Below are positions 8,774 to 18,651 of a DNA stretch of 64,000 nucleotides, in pieces; within the stretch, counting starts at the first letter, position 1; every line of letters starts with the position of its first letter. The DNA comes from Planctomycetota bacterium. GTDB lineage: Bacteria > Planctomycetota > UBA8108 > UBA1146. Position numbers and translations under genes: made by a program. The stretch spans positions 1 through 64,000 of the forward strand of contig JAAZXB010000009.1 of NCBI GenBank assembly GCA_014240375.1. The letters are read 5' to 3'. The notes under the pieces were generated by a model. That model ran no database searches. It saw only the letters and a program-made list of their open reading frames with translations, and was not told where the DNA came from.

Positions 8774-10405
8774 TCAGGACATATGAGGGTACCGGTGATC
8801 GGTGGGAGGCAAGAAATTCTCCTTCACCGTCCTGGGCGCGACCCAGCGCAGCAGATTGAGAGAAGATCCCGCCTTGTCATCGGTACCGGAGGCACGGGCG
8901 CCTCCGAAGGGCTGCTGGCCGACCACGGCACCGGTCGGTTTATCATTGATGTAGAAATTTCCGGCACTGTAGCGAAGACGATCGGAGATGGCATCTGCGG
9001 CAGGACGATCGCCACTGAAGACCGCTCCGGTAAGAGCGTATGGACTGGTGCTGTCCAGCACGTCGAGGCATTGGTCGATTGCAGCATCCTCGTAGACGAA
9101 TACCGACAAGATCGGGCCGAACAGTTCGGTCTCCATCGAGTAGGACCGAGGGTCATCACATTCGATGATGGTCGGTGAAATGAACCATCCCTGGGAGTCG
9201 TCGCATTCTCCACCCACGATGATTTCGCATTTGGGATCGGATTTAGCCATCTCGATCGCCTGCTGAAGCCGTTGAAATGCACGTTCATCGATGACTGCAC
9301 CGAGGAAGTTGCGGAAGTCCCGGACATCTCCCATCGACAGTGATCGAGTCGCCTCCACCAGCGATTCTTTGACCTGGGGCCAGAGACTCGAAGGGATGTA
9401 CATGCGGCTCGCTGCAGAGCATTTCTGACCCTGATATTCAAAGGCTCCACGTACTGCAGCGGTCACCAGGGAGGGGACATCGGCACTGGGGTGAGCAAAG
9501 ATGAAGTCCTTACCACCGGTTTCTCCGACGATTCTCGGATAACTCCTGTAGTTCTCGAGCTGGTTTCCGATCTGCTTCCACAGTTGACGGAAGACCTCGG
9601 TCGACCCGGTGTAATGGAGACCCGCAAAACTGGGATCCGCCAGCACCGATGAAGTGACTTCGACAGGATCACCGGGGATGAAGTTGATCACCCCTGGCGG
9701 CAGCCCCGCTTCCTCCAGCATCTTGTAGGCGTACCAGTTGGACAGGATCGAGGTTTTGGATGGCTTCCACAGTGCAGTATTCCCCATCAGTACCGGCGCG
9801 CAGCAGAGGTTGGCTGCGATGGAGGTAAAGTTGAAGGGCGCAATGGCGTAGACGAAGCCCTCGAGGGGACGGTAGTCGACATGGTTCCAGGTGCCTGGAG
9901 GGTTGATCAATGGTTGCTCATGGGGGATTTGATCGAGCGCGAAATGATTGTTGAAGCGGAAGAAATCGATCAGTTCACAGGCCGCATCGATTTCCGCTTG
10001 TAAGACGGTCTTCGACTGACCGAGCATCGTTGAAGCGTTGAGTTCATCGCGCCAAGGGCCGCACAATAGTTGCGCCGCCCGTTCCATCACTGCGGATCGA
10101 ACTTGCTGGGGAGCACTCGACCAGTCGACCCACGCATCGTTGGCGGCATCGATGGCCTGTTGCACCACCTCGGGGGTGGCTCCATGCCAGCGGGCGACCA
10201 CCTTGGAGTGATCGTGCGGGCACTTCTGTTCCCGGATGACTCCGGTGAAGATCTCCTTGCCAGCCACGATGCATGGAATCTCTGGGATTTCGTTTGCCAT
10301 GGTGTCGAGTCGGCCTTCGATGGAAGTTCTTTCCTTCGAACCGGGTGCGTAGTCCTGGATGGGTTCGTTACCCGGTACTCCGGGGCAAAAGATCTGGTTT
10401 CCCAT
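8774..10405 (-). CDS. pruA: 1-pyrroline-5-carboxylate dehydrogenase (ALDH4-type)
   Basis: Oxidises pyrroline-5-carboxylate / glutamate semialdehyde to glutamate with NAD(P)+, the second step of proline catabolism. The 543-residue protein is a stand-alone P5C dehydrogenase, not the PutA fusion. Its N-terminus (NEPIQDYAPGSKER) is typical of the family and supports the ATG at 10403-10405, which has GAGGAGG just upstream. Catalytic Glu is in VGETGGKD (about 295) and the nucleophilic Cys in GQKCSAASRMY (about 329). The FNFTSIAANL and PFGGARASGT motifs are also present. No proline dehydrogenase gene is adjacent. It is transcribed divergently from gcvP across a 184-nt gap. Confidence 0.95.
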   Translation of the reverse strand: MGNQIFCPGVPGNEPIQDYAPGSKERTSIEGRLDTMANEIPEIPCIVAGKEIFTGVIREQKCPHDHSKVVARWHGATPEVVQQAIDAANDAWVDWSSAPQQVRSAVMERAAQLLCGPWRDELNASTMLGQSKTVLQAEIDAACELIDFFRFNNHFALDQIPHEQPLINPPGTWNHVDYRPLEGFVYAIAPFNFTSIAANLCCAPVLMGNTALWKPSKTSILSNWYAYKMLEEAGLPPGVINFIPGDPVEVTSSVLADPSFAGLHYTGSTEVFRQLWKQIGNQLENYRSYPRIVGETGGKDFIFAHPSADVPSLVTAAVRGAFEYQGQKCSAASRMYIPSSLWPQVKESLVEATRSLSMGDVRDFRNFLGAVIDERAFQRLQQAIEMAKSDPKCEIIVGGECDDSQGWFISPTIIECDDPRSYSMETELFGPILSVFVYEDAAIDQCLDVLDSTSPYALTGAVFSGDRPAADAISDRLRYSAGNFYINDKPTGAVVGQQPFGGARASGTDDKAGSSLNLLRWVAPRTVKENFLPPTDHRYPHMS

Positions 10406-10589
10406 GGGCCTCCTCGTGGCTCAGATACCTTGGATGAGTGGGCGCATTAGAACGGGACAGACATCGAGATGCTACCGCTCGTGGGTTCGGTTCGGTTGCC
10501 GCAACCGATCGTTGTGGCTAGGGTAGGGATTGGAGTTTCGTGCCCCCTCAGGGGCTGAATCTGTTTCCCTCGCCATCGGAGGATCTGCG

Positions 10590-13487
10590 ATGACTCTTTC
10601 TTCTTCAGACTTACTCGACTCGGGAGATCTGTTCCAGGATCGTCACATCGGCCCCAGACCTGCGGACATCGATCAGATGCTGGCAGATATCGGGATGGAT
10701 TCGATCGAACAACTACTGCAAAAAACGGTTCCCGATTCAATTCGATTTCAGGGGACGATGAACCTCGATGAGATGGCGACTGAAGCAGAAACCCTGACAG
10801 AACTCGAGCACCTGGCCACCCGCAATCAGCAGTTCAGATCACACATCGGAACCGGCTATCACGATTGCATCACGCCGCCTGTGATCCAGCGGGGAATCCT
10901 CGAAGCTCCAGGGTGGTACACCGCATACACGCCTTACCAACCTGAGATCAGCCAGGGTCGACTGGAGGCCTTACTCAATTTCCAGACGATGATCTGTGAT
11001 CTGACCGGAATGGAAGTGGCCAACTCTTCGATGCTGGATGAAGGCACTTCCGCCGCTGAAGCGATGGCGATGTGCCACAGGATCCAGCAACGGGCGCGCC
11101 GTAAGGAGCCTGCGGATCTGTTCTTCATTTCTCAAAGTTGCCACCCACAAACGATCGAGATCGTCAACTCGAGAGCGGTCCCGCTGGGAATCGAAGTGGT
11201 GGTCGGGGATCACCAGGACTTCACCTTCCCGACCCGCTGCTTCGGCATGTTGTTGCAGTACCCAGATACCGACGGCAGAGTCATCGACCTGGAAGAGATC
11301 TGTACCCGCGCCCACGATGCCAATGCGCTGGTGGTGGTGGCGGCTGACCCGTTGGCACTGACCTTGTTGCGTTCTCCGGGAGAAGCGGGGGCCGACATGG
11401 TAGTCGGGTCTACTCAGAGATTTGGAATCCCGATGGGTTTTGGTGGCCCGCATGCGGCCTATCTGGGAACCCAGGAGAAGCATCAGAGACAACTTCCGGG
11501 GCGCCTGGTCGGTGTTTCCAGAGATTCTCAGGGCAAGGAAGCACTGCGACTGGCGTTGCAGACACGGGAGCAACATATCCGTCGCGACCGAGCGACCAGC
11601 AACATCTGCACGGCACAGGTACTACTGGCGGTTTGTGCCGGGATGTATGCGGTCCACCACGGCCCGGAGGGGCTGACCACCATCGCCAAGCGGGTGCGAT
11701 TGCAGTGCGAGATCCTCGCCAAAGGGCTTGCGGATCTGGGACACGGTGTGGTCGAGGATCTGCGCTTCGATACGGTGAAGGTTTATCCTGCAGGAATCTC
11801 AGAAGAAGAACTGAAGAACCGGAGCAGTGCTGAGGAGCGTAATCTTCGTTACTACGGTGATGGTGCAGTGGGCATCAGCTTCGATGAGACCTGTCAACGA
11901 GAAGACATCCTGTCGATCTTGCGTATCTTTGGAGCCACAGCGGGGTCGATTGACCTCGATTCGCTCGCCGCAAGTTGTGACATGGAGATCCCCGAGGAAC
12001 TGGCGAGGAATACCGAATTCCTGACCCATCCCGTGTTCCATCGTTATCGATCCGAGATGGAACTGGTGCGCTACATGCACCGGTTGGAAAACAAGGATCT
12101 CGCTTTGAACACTGCGATGATTCCGCTCGGTTCTTGCACCATGAAGTTGAACGCAGCTGCAGAGATGTTTCCGATCATGTATCCAGGATTCAGCCGCATG
12201 CATCCCTTCGCTCCGAAGGAGCAGACCGCCGGATACCAGGTTCTCTTCGATCGCCTGGAACTCTGGCTGCAGGAGATCACCGGGTTCGATGCAGTTTCAC
12301 TGATGCCGAATGCTGGCTCGCAGGGTGAGTATGCCGGTTTGATGGTAATTCGGGAATACCACGAGACCCGTGGCGATAAAGATCGAAAAGTGTGTTTCAT
12401 CCCCCAGTCTGCCCACGGTACCAATCCTGCAAGCGCCACCATGGCGGGGATGGAAGTGGTGGTGGTGCGCTGTGATTCCGAAGGAAACATTTCGATCGAG
12501 GATCTCGAAGCAAAGATCGCCGAGCATGGGCCGCGCTGCGCTGCGCTGATGATCACTTATCCTTCGACCCATGGAGTCTTCGAGACCTCTATCCAACAGA
12601 TCTGCGATTTAATTCACGAGACTGGAGGGCAGGTCTACCTCGACGGGGCCAACATGAATGCGATGGTCGGCCTGTGCCGTCCGGGAGACATCGGCGCAGA
12701 TGTCTGTCACCTGAACTTGCACAAGACCTTCTGCATTCCCCACGGTGGCGGAGGGCCAGGGATGGGTCCGATCGGAGTGTTGAGTCATCTCGCCCCCTTC
12801 TTGCCAGGACATCCGGAGAGAAAGACCGGAGGGGAGCAGGCGATTGGAGCCATCTCTGCGGCACCCTTTGGCAGTGCGATGATTCTTCCGATCTCCTATG
12901 CATACATCCGGATGATGGGGGCCAGTGGACTGCGGAGGGCTACCGAGGTGGCCATCCTGTCCGCCAACTACCTTGCTAAAAAGTTGCAGGAGTTCTACCC
13001 GGTTCTTTACCGCGGGGAGCAGGGCCAGGTGGCTCACGAGTGCATCATTGACACCAGGGTTCTCAAGGAGAGCGCCGGGATCAGTGTCGATGATGTTGCC
13101 AAGAGGCTGATCGACTACGGCTTCCATGCACCCACCATGTCCTGGCCAGTTGCGGGAACCTTGATGATTGAACCGACGGAGAGTGAATCGAAGCAGGAAC
13201 TGGATCGGTTCATTGCGGCGATGATCGGAATTCATGCCGAGGCGAAGGCGGTCGAGGATGGAACCTTTCCCGCAGGGGATCATCCGCTGTGCAATGCGCC
13301 TCACACTGCGGAGATGGTTTCTGCCGATCAGTGGGACCACCCGTATTCTCGCGAGAAGGCGGGTTATCCAGGAGCGAAGCAGAAGGCCAACAAGTTCTGG
13401 CCGGCGGTCTCTCGAATCGATCAGGCGTATGGCGATCGCAATCTGGTCTGTTCCTGTCCTGCGGTCGAGGAATATCTGGAATCATGA
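10590..13487 (+). CDS. gcvP: Glycine dehydrogenase (decarboxylating), full-length P-protein
   Basis: The P-protein of the glycine cleavage system. It decarboxylates glycine with PLP and passes the aminomethyl group to lipoylated GcvH. At 965 residues it is the single-chain form in which the gcvPA and gcvPB halves are fused. Evidence includes [15 protein letters not shown] at the N-terminus, [17 protein letters not shown] in the first half, [14 protein letters not shown], and the PLP-lysine motif [16 protein letters not shown] (Lys about 712). The ATG at 10590 has CGGAGGA 6 nt upstream; 20 further upstream codons are open but lack a ribosome-binding site. gcvT, gcvH and lpd are not adjacent, and no glycine riboswitch pattern is visible in the 184-nt divergent gap. 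Confidence 0.97.
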   Translation: MTLSSSDLLDSGDLFQDRHIGPRPADIDQMLADIGMDSIEQLLQKTVPDSIRFQGTMNLDEMATEAETLTELEHLATRNQQFRSHIGTGYHDCITPPVIQRGILEAPGWYTAYTPYQPEISQGRLEALLNFQTMICDLTGMEVANSSMLDEGTSAAEAMAMCHRIQQRARRKEPADLFFISQSCHPQTIEIVNSRAVPLGIEVVVGDHQDFTFPTRCFGMLLQYPDTDGRVIDLEEICTRAHDANALVVVAADPLALTLLRSPGEAGADMVVGSTQRFGIPMGFGGPHAAYLGTQEKHQRQLPGRLVGVSRDSQGKEALRLALQTREQHIRRDRATSNICTAQVLLAVCAGMYAVHHGPEGLTTIAKRVRLQCEILAKGLADLGHGVVEDLRFDTVKVYPAGISEEELKNRSSAEERNLRYYGDGAVGISFDETCQREDILSILRIFGATAGSIDLDSLAASCDMEIPEELARNTEFLTHPVFHRYRSEMELVRYMHRLENKDLALNTAMIPLGSCTMKLNAAAEMFPIMYPGFSRMHPFAPKEQTAGYQVLFDRLELWLQEITGFDAVSLMPNAGSQGEYAGLMVIREYHETRGDKDRKVCFIPQSAHGTNPASATMAGMEVVVVRCDSEGNISIEDLEAKIAEHGPRCAALMITYPSTHGVFETSIQQICDLIHETGGQVYLDGANMNAMVGLCRPGDIGADVCHLNLHKTFCIPHGGGGPGMGPIGVLSHLAPFLPGHPERKTGGEQAIGAISAAPFGSAMILPISYAYIRMMGASGLRRATEVAILSANYLAKKLQEFYPVLYRGEQGQVAHECIIDTRVLKESAGISVDDVAKRLIDYGFHAPTMSWPVAGTLMIEPTESESKQELDRFIAAMIGIHAEAKAVEDGTFPAGDHPLCNAPHTAEMVSADQWDHPYSREKAGYPGAKQKANKFWPAVSRIDQAYGDRNLVCSCPAVEEYLES

Positions 13488-13507
13488 TCGGTGGGTCAGA
13501 AGCCGCG

Positions 13508-13527
13508 AGGAGTGGATCCTCACTCCT
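13508..13527. terminator. Small hairpin between convergent gcvP and lysC
   Basis: AGGAGTG pairs with CACTCCT (7 bp, 6-nt loop) in the 32-nt gap and the last codons of lysC. It could serve as a shared stop signal for the two convergent transcripts. There is no T-run, so this is tentative. Confidence 0.35.
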
Positions 13528-14758
13528 GATCGGTCTGGATCAGTGCCGAGTGTAATGCACGGACCCCTCGGACCAGGTCTACTTCCTTCACCACACAGGA
13601 GATGACCAGGTTGGACGAGGAGATCAGGTCGAGGTTGATCTTTTCTTCTGCGAGCACGGAGAAGATCTTCCCTGCAACTCCAGGCTCTCTCGCGATTCCT
13701 TCTCCCACGATGTTGAGAAGCGCCACCTCGTTGTCGACGATCCACGAGGCACCTCCCACCTCTTGGACCACCTTTTTCAGGTCTGCCTTTTCGATGAAGG
13801 TATTCGAGGGGACCACGAAGGTGATGTCGTTGTGACCCTCGTGACTCTGGGCCTGAACGATCAACCTGACATTGACTCCTTGATCACCGAGTGCATTGAA
13901 CAGGCGGGCAGCAATGCCCGGTTCATCGGGTACCGATAGGATCGAGACTTTACTCACATCGCGATCATCGGTGACCGCACGAATTACCACTTCTTCCATC
14001 GGTTCATCCTTTCCAACGATTCGGGTTCCTGGACGATCCTCGGTGGCCGACGCGACCACCAGAGGTACCAGGAATCGACGAGCCAGTTCGACCGACCGGC
14101 CATGCAGCACCTTCGCACCCAGATTCGCCATCTCGAGCATCTCGTCGTAACTGAGGGCAGAGATTTGCACCGCATCGGGAACGATATTCGGATCTGCGGT
14201 GAACACGCCGGTCACATCCGTGAGGATTTCGCAGCGCTGGGCACCGAGTGCAGCGGCCATCGCGACGGCACTGGTATCTGATCCTCCACGACCGAGGGTG
14301 GTGATCTCCTGCTGCTCATCGGTACCCTGAAACCCTGCCAGGACCACGACCTGATCCTGGGCCAGCGCCTCGACCACACGATCCGGGTCGATCCGCAAGA
14401 TTCGAGCCTCTGCGTGACGATCATCGGTGACGATTCCACCTTGCTGACCGCTGAATGAGATGGCAGGAACCCCCAACTCGGTCAATGCCATCGAGAGCAA
14501 GGCCATCGATTGCACTTCTCCTGCAGAGAGCAATACATCCATCTCTCTGCGGGGCGGATTCTCGGTGACCTCCTGTGCCAGGGCGGTGAGGCGATCGGTG
14601 GTGTCGCCCATGGCGGACACCACGCAAACGACATGCATCTGCTCTGCTCGACAATTGGCAATCCTACGAGCGGCACTCTGGATCAGTGACGGCGAGGCGA
14701 TGCTGGTACCGCCAAATTTCAAGACCAGGATCGGTTTGCTCAGATCGGAGGGGGTCAT
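13520..14758 (-). CDS. lysC: Aspartate kinase
   Basis: Phosphorylates aspartate, the entry step to threonine, methionine and lysine. The 412-residue monofunctional enzyme has VLKFGGTSIASP at the N-terminus, the TTLGRGGSDTSAVA catalytic motif and ILTDVTGVFTADPN. Two C-terminal ACT domains (VSILSVPDEPGIAARLF and LNIVGEGIAREPGVAGKIF) are the usual allosteric site for lysine and/or threonine. The start at ATG 14756-14758 overlaps the thrB stop in an ATGA arrangement; the frame is open much further upstream, but only as antisense-like noise inside thrB. It is the last gene of hom-thrC-thrB-lysC. Confidence 0.96.
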   Translation of the reverse strand: MTPSDLSKPILVLKFGGTSIASPSLIQSAARRIANCRAEQMHVVCVVSAMGDTTDRLTALAQEVTENPPRREMDVLLSAGEVQSMALLSMALTELGVPAISFSGQQGGIVTDDRHAEARILRIDPDRVVEALAQDQVVVLAGFQGTDEQQEITTLGRGGSDTSAVAMAAALGAQRCEILTDVTGVFTADPNIVPDAVQISALSYDEMLEMANLGAKVLHGRSVELARRFLVPLVVASATEDRPGTRIVGKDEPMEEVVIRAVTDDRDVSKVSILSVPDEPGIAARLFNALGDQGVNVRLIVQAQSHEGHNDITFVVPSNTFIEKADLKKVVQEVGGASWIVDNEVALLNIVGEGIAREPGVAGKIFSVLAEEKINLDLISSSNLVISCVVKEVDLVRGVRALHSALIQTDQE

Positions 14759-15669
14759 GCCAGTTTCTCCACCTGTAATCCAACCCGATCCACTTCGAGG
14801 ATGCGGACCTCGCACGCAGTGCCTGCGGCTTCCAACGCCCTTGCCGCAGCAAGGGCGACATCCGTTGAGGTCTGAGGGTCTGGCAGGAAACCCGCCAGCG
14901 TCGGGCCGGCACCGGAGAGCCAAGCGCCACGAACTCCATCCGCTTGTTGAAGAGCCGCCAGCGCATCGGCGAGACCGGGGATCAAGGGCAGTCGGAACGG
15001 TTGGTGCAATTGATCGAGCGCACCCTTCTCGACCGCATCCCAGTCCCCCCGCGCCAGTCCAGAGATGAGGGTCGCCATCGCACCGAGATTCGAGATGATC
15101 GCGCTTCGGGGGTACTGATCGGGTAGTGCTTCTCGGGCTTGCCGGGTCGGCAGTGGGATTGCTGGAATCAGGGCCAGTAAGCGAGGTTCCGATTCGATGA
15201 AGAGGGGGCTTTGGCTCCAACCAGCTTCGCCACCTGCTCCCGCCTGAAAACCACCGCTGATACATGCCGCAGCATTATCCGGGTGGCCCTCCAGATCGGA
15301 CAGTCGTTGAAAAACCTCTGCTGGATCAGGGGAGCAGCTGTCGCGCAGGACCAGTCCAGTGACGATGCCACAGGCATGGGCTGCAGCACTGGAACCGAGA
15401 CCGCGAGCCATCGGAATCGAACTGACGATCTTCAAGGAACTGTGGTCGAGCGCATCCCCTGCGATCTCTTGTGCGACCCGGGCGATGAGGTGAGTACGAT
15501 TCAAAGGAAGCGTGTCGCTTCCAGGGCCCTCAACCGCGATGGAAAAACTAGCGGTGGGGTTGTGTTGAAGTTCGACCGTGATCCCCAGGTTGACCGCAAT
15601 CCCCAGCACATCGAAGCCGGGTCCCAGGTTGGCAGTGGATGCCGGAGCGTGGATTCTCCAGCGACTCAT
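14755..15669 (-). CDS. thrB: Homoserine kinase (GHMP family)
   Basis: Phosphorylates L-homoserine to O-phosphohomoserine. The 304-residue protein starts with WRIHAPASTANLGPGFDVLG, typical of ThrB, and carries the GHMP ATP-binding loop PMARGLGSSAAA, DLEGHPDNAAACISGG and the C-terminal GAWLSGAGPTLAGF. The start at ATG 15667-15669 overlaps the thrC stop (ATGA), and its own stop overlaps the lysC start in the same way, implying translational coupling along the operon. Confidence 0.95.
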   Translation of the reverse strand: MSRWRIHAPASTANLGPGFDVLGIAVNLGITVELQHNPTASFSIAVEGPGSDTLPLNRTHLIARVAQEIAGDALDHSSLKIVSSIPMARGLGSSAAAHACGIVTGLVLRDSCSPDPAEVFQRLSDLEGHPDNAAACISGGFQAGAGGEAGWSQSPLFIESEPRLLALIPAIPLPTRQAREALPDQYPRSAIISNLGAMATLISGLARGDWDAVEKGALDQLHQPFRLPLIPGLADALAALQQADGVRGAWLSGAGPTLAGFLPDPQTSTDVALAAARALEAAGTACEVRILEVDRVGLQVEKLA

Positions 15670-16724
15670 GACAGATCCATCGCTTTGCGCAGGGAGTCGA
15701 GGTCTGCACCGATGGGCTCGGGGAAGATGGTGCCGGCGACGGCGAGATCGGGGTCCTTGAGTCCGTTGCCGGTGAGGGTGCAGACGATGGTGCCGCCAGC
15801 TGGGCAGATCTCGAGGCCTGCGTGGAAGCGTTTCAGCAGACCGGCAACGCTGGCTGCACTGGCCGGTTCGCAGAACACACCTTCGCGACTTGCGAGGTGG
15901 TGATATGCCGCGAGGATTTCCTCGTCTTCCACTGCCAGGATGGCTCCGTTCGATTGTTCGATGGCCTGGAGGGCACCCTGCCAAGAAGCGGGGTTGCCGA
16001 TCCGGATGGCGGTGGCGATCGTCTCTGGGTTTTCGACCACCGAACCCGAGACGATTGGTGCTGACCCTGCAGCCTGGCAGCCCATCATCCGGGGTGGGAC
16101 GGGAATCCGATGGGATTCCAGTTCCTCACTGTATCCACGCCAGGCTGCGGTGATGTTTCCAGCATTCCCGACCGGCAGGAAGTGGCTGTCCGGTGCATGT
16201 CCGAGTTCATCGATGATTTCAAAAGACACGGTCTTTTGACCCTCGATGCGATATGGATTGACCGAGTTCACCAGGGTGATGCCTTCCGACCTGGAGATTT
16301 CGATGACCCGTTGGAGGGCGATGTCGAAATTTCCATCGATGGGGATCACTCGAGCACCGTGGATGATGGCTTGCGCCAGTTTTCCAGTGGCGACCTTTCC
16401 TGCCGGCAAGACGACCCAGCAGGGGACTCCAGCACGTGCAGCATAGGCAGCTGCCGAGGCAGAGGTGTTTCCTGTCGACGCGCAGATCAAACCGCGACTA
16501 CCCTCCTCCATCGCCTTCGAGACGGCTACCGTCATTCCTCGATCCTTGAAGGATCCGGTCGGATTGAGCCCCTCGAACTTGAGAAACACCTGGCGATCTT
16601 CTCCGATGGTCTGGCTCAGGGCAGGAGCGGGAATCAACGGAGTCGAGCCCTCCTCGAGACTGATCACTGGCGTCTCGGGGGAGACTGGAAGGCGATGGGA
16701 ATATCTTTCGATGAGGCCAGCCAT
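15666..16724 (-). CDS. thrC: Threonine synthase
   Basis: A PLP enzyme converting O-phosphohomoserine to threonine. The 352-residue length matches the short Bacillus-type enzyme. Motifs include LKFEGLNPTGSFKDRGM with the PLP-binding Lys, STGNTSASAAAYAARAG, VGNAGNITAAWRG (phosphate-binding loop) and CEPASAASVAGLLK. The ATG lies 2 nt after the hom stop, with GAGGAG inside the end of hom. It is downstream of hom and overlaps thrB. Confidence 0.95.
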   Translation of the reverse strand: MAGLIERYSHRLPVSPETPVISLEEGSTPLIPAPALSQTIGEDRQVFLKFEGLNPTGSFKDRGMTVAVSKAMEEGSRGLICASTGNTSASAAAYAARAGVPCWVVLPAGKVATGKLAQAIIHGARVIPIDGNFDIALQRVIEISRSEGITLVNSVNPYRIEGQKTVSFEIIDELGHAPDSHFLPVGNAGNITAAWRGYSEELESHRIPVPPRMMGCQAAGSAPIVSGSVVENPETIATAIRIGNPASWQGALQAIEQSNGAILAVEDEEILAAYHHLASREGVFCEPASAASVAGLLKRFHAGLEICPAGGTIVCTLTGNGLKDPDLAVAGTIFPEPIGADLDSLRKAMDLS

Positions 16725-16726
16725 GG

Positions 16727-18007
16727 TTACTCCTCGATCCGGATGCGGACAGGTCTGGTGATGGATTGAAGGTCTTCGTCCAGGTGAGAAAGAGCGAGGT
16801 CGAGTCGGGTCGTTTCAACCGGATGAGTGAGGATTCGAATCGGCACAACCCCGGCAAAGTCGAGTAGGTTTTCTGGTTGGTCGAGTGCCGCAATCCCGAC
16901 CTGCTCCGATGCCAATGCGCCCGCAACACGGGCCAGCACTCCATGGCGGTCGGGAACCTCAAGGCGCAGGTAGTGGCGAACGGGTGTGGCGCCGGGGTCG
17001 GTGATCTTTTCGACGGTACCTGAGGCCGGGTAAGAGATGGCGTCGCCGCGGGCGGCGCGCAAGATATCGGCGACCACGCTGCCGGCGGTCGGCATGCCGC
17101 CGGCCCCCTTGCCCTGCAGAACCAGCGATCCGAAGGGCGCCGCCTCGAGCAAGACTGCATTGTCCTCATCGCGAACCGATGCCAGTGGATGGGAAGAGGG
17201 AAGGAAGCAAGGCATCACACCGAGTGCGGTCCCGTCACCATTTCTTCTCATCATGCCGAGTAACTTGAGGCTGAGATCGTGTTCCCAGCCGAACTCGATG
17301 TCATGAGGGGAAAGTCCCTCGATTCCCTCGACCCGAAGTTGTTCGATGGGAACACTGCAGCCGAGCAAGATTCTCGCCAGCAGTGACAACTTGTGTGCGG
17401 AGTCCATGCCGCTGATATCGAGAGTGGGATCCGCTTCGGCGAGTCCAGCTTGTTGAGCAGATTTGACCGACTCTTCGAAGGAGAGTTCCTCGAGGCGTCC
17501 CAGGATGAAGTTACAGGTGCCGTTGAGAATCCCAGTCAGACGATCGACAGGGCCAGCGGGGATCCCTTGCTGGATCACCTGCAAGATCGGCACTGCGGCA
17601 GCCACCGAAGCTTCGTAGTAGAGAGAGCGTCCATGTTCCTTGGCGAGGTCGAACAACTCATCGCCATGAACAGCCAGCACCGCTTTGTTTGCAGTGATCA
17701 CATCCTTGCCCTGTTCGATGGCGAGTCGGATCCACTCCCGAGGAGCTTCGGTGCCACCGGCAAGTTCAACGATGGCATCGATATTGGGATCCTCGATCGC
17801 TTCGATGGCATCGCCGCGGATGGTGGGGTGGCCGGGTAGATCGGCAGGTACAGTCCGATTTTTGGAAGGATCGCGCACGACGATGCGAGAGACTTCGATC
17901 GGTCGACCCGCTCGTTCGGCGCACTCATTACGAGTCGCTGCGAGCAGTTCGACGACGGCTCCTCCGACGGTCCCCAGTCCTAGTAGTGCGATGCGGTAAC
18001 TCTCCAT
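16727..18007 (-). CDS. hom: Homoserine dehydrogenase with C-terminal ACT domain
   Basis: Reduces aspartate semialdehyde to homoserine. The 426-residue protein has a Rossmann NAD(P) motif (ALLGLGTVGGAVVELL), the ITANKAVLAVHG and YEASVAAAVPIL motifs, the LNGTCNFIL family signature, and LAEADPTLDISGMDSAHKL in the catalytic domain. A C-terminal ACT domain begins near VRHYLRLEVPDRHGVLARVAG and is the usual threonine feedback site. It is first in the operon hom-thrC-thrB-lysC; asd is not in the window. The 57-nt gap upstream is too short for an obvious attenuator. Confidence 0.96.
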   Translation of the reverse strand: MESYRIALLGLGTVGGAVVELLAATRNECAERAGRPIEVSRIVVRDPSKNRTVPADLPGHPTIRGDAIEAIEDPNIDAIVELAGGTEAPREWIRLAIEQGKDVITANKAVLAVHGDELFDLAKEHGRSLYYEASVAAAVPILQVIQQGIPAGPVDRLTGILNGTCNFILGRLEELSFEESVKSAQQAGLAEADPTLDISGMDSAHKLSLLARILLGCSVPIEQLRVEGIEGLSPHDIEFGWEHDLSLKLLGMMRRNGDGTALGVMPCFLPSSHPLASVRDEDNAVLLEAAPFGSLVLQGKGAGGMPTAGSVVADILRAARGDAISYPASGTVEKITDPGATPVRHYLRLEVPDRHGVLARVAGALASEQVGIAALDQPENLLDFAGVVPIRILTHPVETTRLDLALSHLDEDLQSITRPVRIRIEE

Positions 18008-18064
18008 ATCATGAAAGATCGGACCTGGAGGGGCATCGCTGCAATGGATTCCTGAAGAGTGCGA

Positions 18065-18643
18065 TTATTTTTTCGCGGGGCGGTCCAGGATGAAGACATA
18101 CGGTTGGCCACTGATGCGCAGTCGATTGTTGGCGATCACCAGCGGAAAGCGGCTAGAACGATAGGTACCCAGGCTTTTGCCCTTCATGTCCACGATCTTG
18201 ACGGTGGCCACTCCCTTCGTATCGATCGACACCCTGGCCTTCCCCAGTTTTCCTGGAAGCAGGATCAGTTTTTCGGCCCCGGGGGTCAATCGCTCCCGTT
18301 TCTTGGCGTTCATCTTCCAGTGCTGGGAGCCCGCCCGCCGCAGATACTTACCGTAGCGGCTCAGGGTGTCGGGAATTCCGCCGCTGGTGACGCCGACGGT
18401 GTGGACCACATCGAGCGAGACATCCAGGGGGATAGATGCGGACCGCAGGGGGATAGATGCGGACCGCAGGGGGATAGATGCGGACCGCAGGGGGATAGAT
18501 GCGGACCGCAGGGGGATAGATGCGGACCGGTTCAGCCAGGGTGTTGGACTCGATAGGCTCGAGGATACGTTCGGTTCCACTGCGCCATGACCGATGGTCG
18601 TGAGCAGAAGAAGCAATCCAAACGCAGTGATCGTGGCTTTCAT
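18065..18643 (-). CDS. Secreted protein with SASIPLR tandem repeats, unknown function
   Basis: A 192-residue protein with a hydrophobic signal peptide (residues about 1-20). A low-complexity block follows in which the heptad SASIPLR is repeated five times (about residues 41-74), encoded by a 21-bp minisatellite. The C-terminal half is basic and compact: LTPGAEKLILLPGKLGKARV, VATVKIVDMKGKSLGTYRS and QPYVFILDRP. This may be a small beta domain. It is the last gene of the larC-sigma-anti-sigma operon, 8 nt after the anti-sigma-like gene, so it may be under the control of that sigma factor. I do not recognise the family. Confidence 0.65.
   Translation of the reverse strand: MKATITAFGLLLLLTTIGHGAVEPNVSSSLSSPTPWLNRSASIPLRSASIPLRSASIPLRSASIPLRSASIPLDVSLDVVHTVGVTSGGIPDTLSRYGKYLRRAGSQHWKMNAKKRERLTPGAEKLILLPGKLGKARVSIDTKGVATVKIVDMKGKSLGTYRSSRFPLVIANNRLRISGQPYVFILDRPAKK
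18426..18530. repeat. Five perfect 21-bp tandem repeats inside a coding region
   Basis: Units lie at 18426-18446, 18447-18467, 18468-18488, 18489-18509 and 18510-18530; only the final base of the last unit differs. Each encodes the heptad SASIPLR on the minus strand. The period is a multiple of three, so copy-number change would keep the reading frame. Confidence 0.97.
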
Positions 18644-18651
18644 GCGGTTCC

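Noticed and set aside
10406-10589. Glycine riboswitch upstream of gcvP
   Set aside because: The conserved glycine-aptamer cores are not visible in the 184-nt gap.
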